From Przewalskia tangutica (lineage: Eukaryota; Streptophyta; Magnoliopsida; Solanales; Solanaceae), in NCBI GenBank assembly GCA_029844215.1, contig CM056724.1:38664446-38728445 (forward strand): a stretch of DNA of 64,000 bases. Reading direction: 5' to 3'. The translations under genes were made by a program, and so were the position numbers. Position 1 is the stretch's first letter. Every line of letters begins with the position of its first letter. Shown in pieces: positions 58,545 to 64,000 of the stretch. The notes under the pieces are model-generated. The model ran no database searches, was not told the origin of the DNA, and worked only from the letters and a program-made list of their open reading frames with translations.

Positions 58545-59430
58545 CTACAACTATCATTTTGTTAGTGTAAGTAGGACTATGTTCGACTACCTACTACCCT
58601 TTTATCCTAATTTGTGTCTTCCACAACCCTATATCTAAGGTCATGTCCTCGGTAAGTTGCATCTGCACCATATCTCGTCTAATCATCTCTCCCCAATACT
58701 TCTTCTACTCATCTATCCTCGTGAACCTGCTCATACCGACATCTCACACCTCCGTGACCGACATCTCAGATCTCTTCTCTGCACATGCCCGAACCATCTC
58801 AACCTCGCTTCCCGCATCTTATCCTCCACCGAGACCACTCTCACTTTGTCCCGGATATCATCATTTCTAATCATATCCCTCCTTGTATGCCCGCACATCC
58901 ATCTCAACATCCTTATATCCGCAACTTTCATATTTTGTATGTGTGAAGTTTTGACTGACCAACACTTCACCCCATAAAACATAGTTGGTCTAACCATCAC
59001 CCTATAAAACTTGTCTTTATGTTTTGGTGACACCTTTTTGTCGCACAAGACTTCAGATGTGAGCCTCCATTTCATCCATCCTACCCCCAATACGATGTGT
59101 GACATCGTCATCAATCTTTTTATTCTCTTGGATAATAGACCCTAAGTACTTGAAGGTTCTTTTATTTGGAATGATCTGAGTACCGAGCCTTACCTCCACG
59201 CCTGTCTCGGGGTCGCTCCCGTTGCTAAACTTGCACTACAAATATTTTATCTTGATCCTACTCAACCTGAACCTTTTAGACTCCAGAGTCCGTCTCCAAA
59301 ACTCCAGCTTGACATTCACTCCGCTGCGAGTCTCATCAATCAATACTATGTCGTTTGCGAATAATATACAACATGATACCTCACATTGAATTTGTCGCGT
59401 CAGTCCGTCTATAACATGTTTAAGATCTAA
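58545..59430 (-). pseudogene. LINE relic 2 (RTE-like): RT end and C-terminal domain
   Basis: One minus-strand frame runs from about 59,420 to 58,731 with a single stop (after RIKIKYL). It carries CCILFANDIVLIDETRSGVN, KLEFWRRTLESK, FKYLGSIIQENKKIDDDV, KFYRVMVRPTMFYGVKCW and MLRWMCGHTRRD, then SVEDKMREARLRWFGH. This is the RT palm-to-C-terminal part of an RTE-like LINE. The catalytic FADD has become FAND. The 5' part is missing. Confidence 0.82.
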
Positions 59431-59612
59431 AATTCTAAAAAACTTTTCTTTTAAAAAAAAACTACATGCTCAATCAACAACGCCATAAAATATAGTTAAG
59501 GGAGTAATACTTTGAAAATCAAGAATAAATATTTAAAAATAGAAGTTATTTTCTCAAAAGGTAATATAAAAACACTTGTTATCTCAAAAAGTATGAAAAT
59601 TTGTAAGACTTA
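59431..59612. other. AT-rich stretch between LINE relic 2 and MITE 2
   Basis: No feature recognised apart from the doubtful Stowaway end near 59,497. Confidence 0.4.
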
Positions 59613-60724
59613 CTGTGTGTTTAGTTCTGCGGTGAACAAAATTAATTCTGAGGAGAATTGATTCTGTTAGAATTGATTTTGACAAAATTGATTTTGGTAG
59701 AATTGATTTATGTTTGGATGCAACAATGTAAAAGTGATTGTTATCAATTTATGATGTTTGGATAATTTGGATCAAAATTGCTTTTGAATGTCGAATTACC
59801 AAACAGTACATAGTTAAATAGATAATAGAATTAAAAGAAGATTTACATTTATTTTTCCTAATTCAATCAAGATATTGTCCAAATCAAATACCATTATTTT
59901 AAAGTTATGCATTATATATTAAAAAATATTATATTTAAATATAAAATTACACAATGATTGCTTTACTACATGTGTGAGGCTTATATAGTGCGTTCTAATT
60001 TTACTATTTTAATAAAGTGCATTATATAATACTTAAATATTAAAATTTTACTTAATACTTAATTTTTAGAATTAAATAATACTTAATTTTACTCTTTTAA
60101 ACTATACAATCTCCTTAACGAAATGTCGTTCTAATTTTACTCTTTTAATAAAGTGCAATATATAATACTTAAATATTAGAATTTTACTTAATACTTAATT
60201 TTTGAATTAAATAATACTTAATACTTAATTTTACACTTTTAAACTATACAATCTCCTTAACGAAATGTCGTTCTAATTTTACTCTTTTAATAAAGTGCAA
60301 TATATAATACTTAAATATTAGAATTTTACTTAATACTTAATTTTTAGAATTAAATAATACTTAATTTTACTCTTTTAAACTATACAATCTCCTAAACGAA
60401 ATGTCGTTCTAATTTTACTCTTTTAATAAAGTGCAATATATAATATTTAAATATTAGAATTTTACTCAATACTTAATTTTTAGAATTAACTAATAGTTAA
60501 TAATTAATATTTGAACTTTTTTAGTAATTATTTCTAGATATTTAAAAAGAGGGTAATGAAGGTGAATAGAGTTGTTGATGAAAATTAAAGAAGGTAATAA
60601 AGAAAAGGGTAAAGTTCAAACTGAAATAAATGACAGAATTGATTCTGGCAGAAGCTACAAATTGTAGCTTCTTGGGTACCCAGAATCACTTCTGGAAACC
60701 CAAACGCGGAACCAAACATGCACT
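59613..60724. mobile_element. Tourist-like MITE 2 (1.1 kb)
   Basis: The ends ctgtgtgtttagttctgcgg and cgcggaaccaaacatgcac are inverted, flanked by tta on both sides (59,610-59,612 and 60,725-60,727). It shares ends and outer sequence with MITE 1 but is twice as long because of an internal tandem repeat. The palindrome gaagctacaaattgtagctt lies at 60,651-60,673. Confidence 0.8.
59985..60480. repeat. Internal tandem repeat of MITE 2, about 3.5 units of 138-141 bp
   Basis: Units share cgttctaattttactctttt, aataaagtgcaatatataat and actatacaatctcct.aacg. They start near 59,993, 60,130, 60,270 and 60,408. AT-rich and absent from MITE 1. Confidence 0.85.
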
Positions 60725-60922
60725 TACTGGTTGGGAGAAGCTTCAAATCTTAAAATTAACTATAATTTTTGTTTTAAAAGAAAAAACTACTCCTATTTGT
60801 TGTTATATTTCTTCAGTCTCAATTTTGAGTTTACCTTTTTTTAATATGTTAATAAAGAATTTCAACTTTCAAACATTTAGTAAGTTCTTGATTTAAAAAA
60901 TATTTATTTTACCCTTAATAAC

Positions 60923-63326
60923 TGTTATACCCCGTAGTTTTGGCCATGCGTATGAGAGCGTACGAAAGGAGTAAGACTTACAATTTTCAAAAGGTAAGTT
61001 GACGGATTGTTTCGGACAGGTTTTAGTCAACTTTGGGCGGGTTATGACCCGGTACATTGAGAGTTCCTAGGTGTTTCAAAGGCCTAGTGCGTAGTTCGTT
61101 GAGTCTAGTTTCCAACGCAACCAACCGTTCGTCGATAGGACATCGGAGTAGAAAGTTATGGGAGTTACAAGTTCAGTGCGCAGTCGGACCGAAATGTGTT
61201 TCGGGCAGGAGCGACAGGGTCGCGGCGCCGGATGCAGGGCTGCGGCGCCAGATGATCTGAGGGTTCGCTGAAGTTGCAGCCATGCGCCGGTAAGGTACGC
61301 GACGCCGAATGTTCCGAGTCGGCAGAGTTTCCAGTACGCGCGCCGGCCAGGCGCCGCGCGCGCCGAGGCGGATTTCGCGAAAACTGAGGAAAATCAGATT
61401 TCTTCTTTTAAAAAGGCCATGGGAGGGTGACAAGTGTCCCCTCCCCCCCATCTGATTTTTGCATGCCCTATATATTGACCAAGTCTTGAAGACTTGGTCA
61501 TCTTTCCAAGTCCCTATCTCTCTCTATACTAAAGCTCTCACTTCTCTCTAGAAATCCAAGAGAAATTCAAAGCTTAAGGAAAATCTGAAAAGGTTAGGAC
61601 AAGAAGGAAGCTTGTGGCTAGCTTGTAGGAGTTATTGTGGTGGTGTTCTTGGAAAAGAGGCTAGCAAAGTTGTTGGAATAATTTTGGCTAAAGCTCTAAG
61701 GTAACAATTCTTCTCTTGTAGCTAGTTATTTGTGTTGCATGTGAAGAAGAAGGAACTTGTAGTAGTACATAATGCTCTTAGATTCATTGCATGCGAGAAA
61801 TATGATTTGGATATGAAAGGATTGGTTAAAAGGGTTATGTGAGCATGTTGTAGCCTAAAAACTATCTTAAACTTGTTAAGTTAATTGTTGTACCTTATGG
61901 GGCAGAATTTTACACGCCCAAGTTTAGTTGTGTAATCCCCTTTGAAATATTTGGATTGTTGGGCCTTAAATGTGGCGTTTGGTTATTGAATTCGGCCTTG
62001 AAAAAGGTGGCAAAGTATGTAGAAACAAAGGAAATGCTGCCCAATTTTCCATAGGATTTAGTGACTTGAACTTGGATTATTCTACATTGAGCTAGAGGTT
62101 AATAGACGTATTATGGTCATTATAGGTTGACATATTACATGTGATATTTTGGACTTAGCAAGTGGATTGACCGAAGAGGTATGTGGAGCTTTCCTATCTC
62201 TTGAGCATGAGTAGTTGTATCTATGTAGTAAGGTAGACGTACAAGATTTGGTATTCTTACTTGTTTTAAGTATATAAAGACTCGTTTCGTTTTAAAAAGT
62301 ATAAGTCCCTTGGTTATGAGAAAAGTATAATTTTACTAAAGTATAGAGTTAATAGAACAACTTTATGGGAAGTTGGATTATTAGCTTTATGAAAGGTTAA
62401 TAAGAAGGGATTTACTCTAAGTAAGATAAGCAAGGACAGATGACTTGATTTATGAAAGACAAGTTGATTTTAAGGCATCAATTGCCCAAATGTTTTATAT
62501 GAAAAAGAGTCATTTTTTAAAAGAATATAAGTATGTGGTACTTTGGGTTAAATTCCCGAATTTTCTTTTATTAAAATATGTTAGTGCCTTAAGTAAACTA
62601 AAATGAGAGGGTATATGAACAAGACTAATAAGAAGGTATAAGCTCTCTTAACTTATTTATGATTATGATATGATGACCGATTGAGCTAGGGTAAGAGTAT
62701 AAATGAGGGGTAAGCCCCAAGATCGTTATACCACCTTCTCCAGGGTAAGAGTATGAATGAGGGGCAAGACCCAAGACGTCATACCACCTTCTTCAGGGTA
62801 AGAGTATAAATGAGGGGTAAATCCCCAAGATCGTTATACCACCTTCTTCAGGGTAAGAGTATAAATGAGGGGTGAAACCCCAAGATCGTTATACCACATG
62901 TTTCGTGGATTTGCTACCCACGATGCGAGGAATACCTCATGCGAGTCCTATGGGCTTATGCGGGTGAAATAGTCCCATGCGGTAGTACGACCTATGCGAG
63001 GAATACCTCGTGCGGGTCGCGGGACCCGTGCGGGTGAAATAGTCCCGCGAGTAGGATTGCTTGTGATCTACTGCAGGCGAGGACCTGTTTTGATCATGAG
63101 CCTCCTATTTTTATGCAATATTATATTTATACTTGTTACTCTCATTGTTAGTAAGGCACAGGACAATGTAATTTGATTTTCATCCCTGACTCCAGCTTAT
63201 TTTAGACTTATGATATTAATACAGTATTTTCCAGCTTTACATACTTGGTACATGTGTATGCGACCCTTCCTCGGGTGCGTTAAATCTGCAGGTAAGGGTA
63301 AGCAGGTGGTGGATCCTCATTCTTAG
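60923..63326 (+). mobile_element. Long LTR of element H, interrupted by element I
   Basis: It starts tgttataccccgtagttt. The GC module lies at 61,217-61,250 (gggtcgcggcgccg, gggctgcggcgcca) with further gcgcgccg words to 61,370. gtgacaagtgtccc (61,427-61,440) is followed by a TATA box cctatatattgacc (about 61,467). From about 61,900 it parallels LTRs A, B and G (cagaattttacacgccc, ggtatgtggagct). It breaks at gatcctcattctta, inside the conserved block near the LTR 3' end. Confidence 0.8.
62689..62898 (+). repeat. Minisatellite inside LTR H, 4 units of 53-55 bp
   Basis: Units start gggtaagagtat at 62,689, 62,743, 62,796 and 62,851. Each carries aatgaggggtaa and gttataccaccttct. They are followed by gcgaggaatacctcatgcg words also seen in LTR A. 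Confidence 0.88.
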
Positions 63327-64000
63327 TGTTATACGCCGTAGTTCCAGGGTATATAGGTGAGGATGTACGTGCGAGATTACGACAGAAATTTTGGAAAGAA
63401 AGAAAGATGTGATTTTTCGACGGAAAAGTTTCCGGTTTTTGTGAAGAAAAAGGTTCGTTAATGGGAATTGGATTCCCAGATTTGGTATTCGGACTTCTTA
63501 GAATATTTGAGAATTATGGAATTTTATTTCCGGAAATGGTCACGTGGGGCCCACGGGTGAAATTTACGGTTTTGTGGGGCCCGCTTAGTTTTTGAGATTT
63601 TGGCCATTATGGATATTTTCGTGAGATGAAATATTTTGGGCCAGTAGGAGGCGACACGTGTCACCCTCAGGTGGCCCTTGGCGAAATTAGCTAGACAGTG
63701 GCAAGCAGTGGCAAGTCTTGCTAGATATTTTGTGTGGACAAGTGGCTTGTGGGTCCCACCCACACTTGTCCCCAATCTCAACCACACACTTGCCTTCATC
63801 CTATCCCTTGGTTGTCTATATATGCACCCTTAGTTGATGAAATCTTCCACACTTAGACATTTGAAGACTTGAAAAACCCTCCCTTCTCCTCGACCTAGAG
63901 CTCTCGGTTTTGCCCCATTTCTTGAGCAAAATTTGTCCAACAATTCTTAAACTCTCAAGTGTTCTTCCCTAAGGTGTTAGGAAGATTGTGTACCAAGAGT
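63327..64000 (+). mobile_element. Long LTR of element I, start only, runs off the right edge
   Basis: It starts tgttatacgccgtagttcc, the same opening as LTR H, exactly where LTR H stops. It contains the perfect palindrome gacacgtgtc (63,653-63,662, a G-box core) and a TATA box gtctatatatgcacc (about 63,815). The interior otherwise differs from H, so it is a different member of the superfamily. Confidence 0.75.

Noticed and set aside
58035..59507. Stowaway MITE containing SINE-like and LINE sequences
   Set aside because: Only short, imperfect end matches and no TA duplication of quality; kept as a doubtful note only.
60630..61260. Short open frames around MITE 2 and LTR H start
   Set aside because: They cross repeat borders and show no domain.

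Overview
The window is plant nuclear DNA, most likely from a member of the nightshade family (Solanaceae). The evidence is one intron-rich gene with GT-AG introns and a plastid-type leader, a tRNA-derived SINE of the tobacco TS/SolS type (about 35,150-35,305), the 'acaacaacat.tccagtg' dispersed repeat common in Solanaceae, and dense Ty1/copia and long-LTR elements. The family assignment is inference from repeat types; no species can be named.

Only one gene looks intact: a 340-residue, eight-exon gene on the + strand (26,999-33,932) encoding a plant metallo-beta-lactamase-fold (UlaG-like) protein with a likely chloroplast transit peptide. Its classical HxHxDH metal motif is degenerate. Introns 2 and 7 hold nested MITEs, a 1.55-kb hAT-like element and a solo copia LTR with target-site duplications (TSDs). 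All exons still join into one open frame.

The rest is layered transposable elements. From 1 to 5,128, two long LTRs of one family lie in opposite orientation. From 5,129 to 19,365 lies a minus-strand copia element (copia-A), broken by a 2.7-kb LTR at 7,309-9,970. Its 5' LTR carries a TGAT...ATCA solo LTR (TSD CTTAA), which is itself split by a plus-strand copia (copia-B). From 19,975 to 26,555 two related short-LTR copia elements (C and D) are fused in opposite orientation. After the gene come a SINE, a 1.07-kb solo LTR (TSD ATAAC), copia-E (36,926-39,690), a long LTR ending at 41,688, and a LINE relic. Then follow a (TA)30 microsatellite, a Tourist-like MITE and a 4.6-kb tandem array with a 1,025-1,028-bp unit that itself looks LTR-derived (43,556-48,182). 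The right part has a solo LTR (50,175-51,011) and a complete but decayed copia element F with both LTRs and TSD CAAAT (51,241-57,724). A second LINE relic, a second Tourist-like MITE with an internal tandem repeat, and two nested long LTRs running off the right edge complete the window.

The most unusual signal is a GC-rich, palindromic module (core AGCGCCGCGGCGCT and close variants, usually in pairs). It recurs in the LTRs or leaders of at least five different retrotransposon families here, and it is where the two LTRs of element F differ most. No rRNA, tRNA gene, CRISPR array or endogenous pararetrovirus was recognised.
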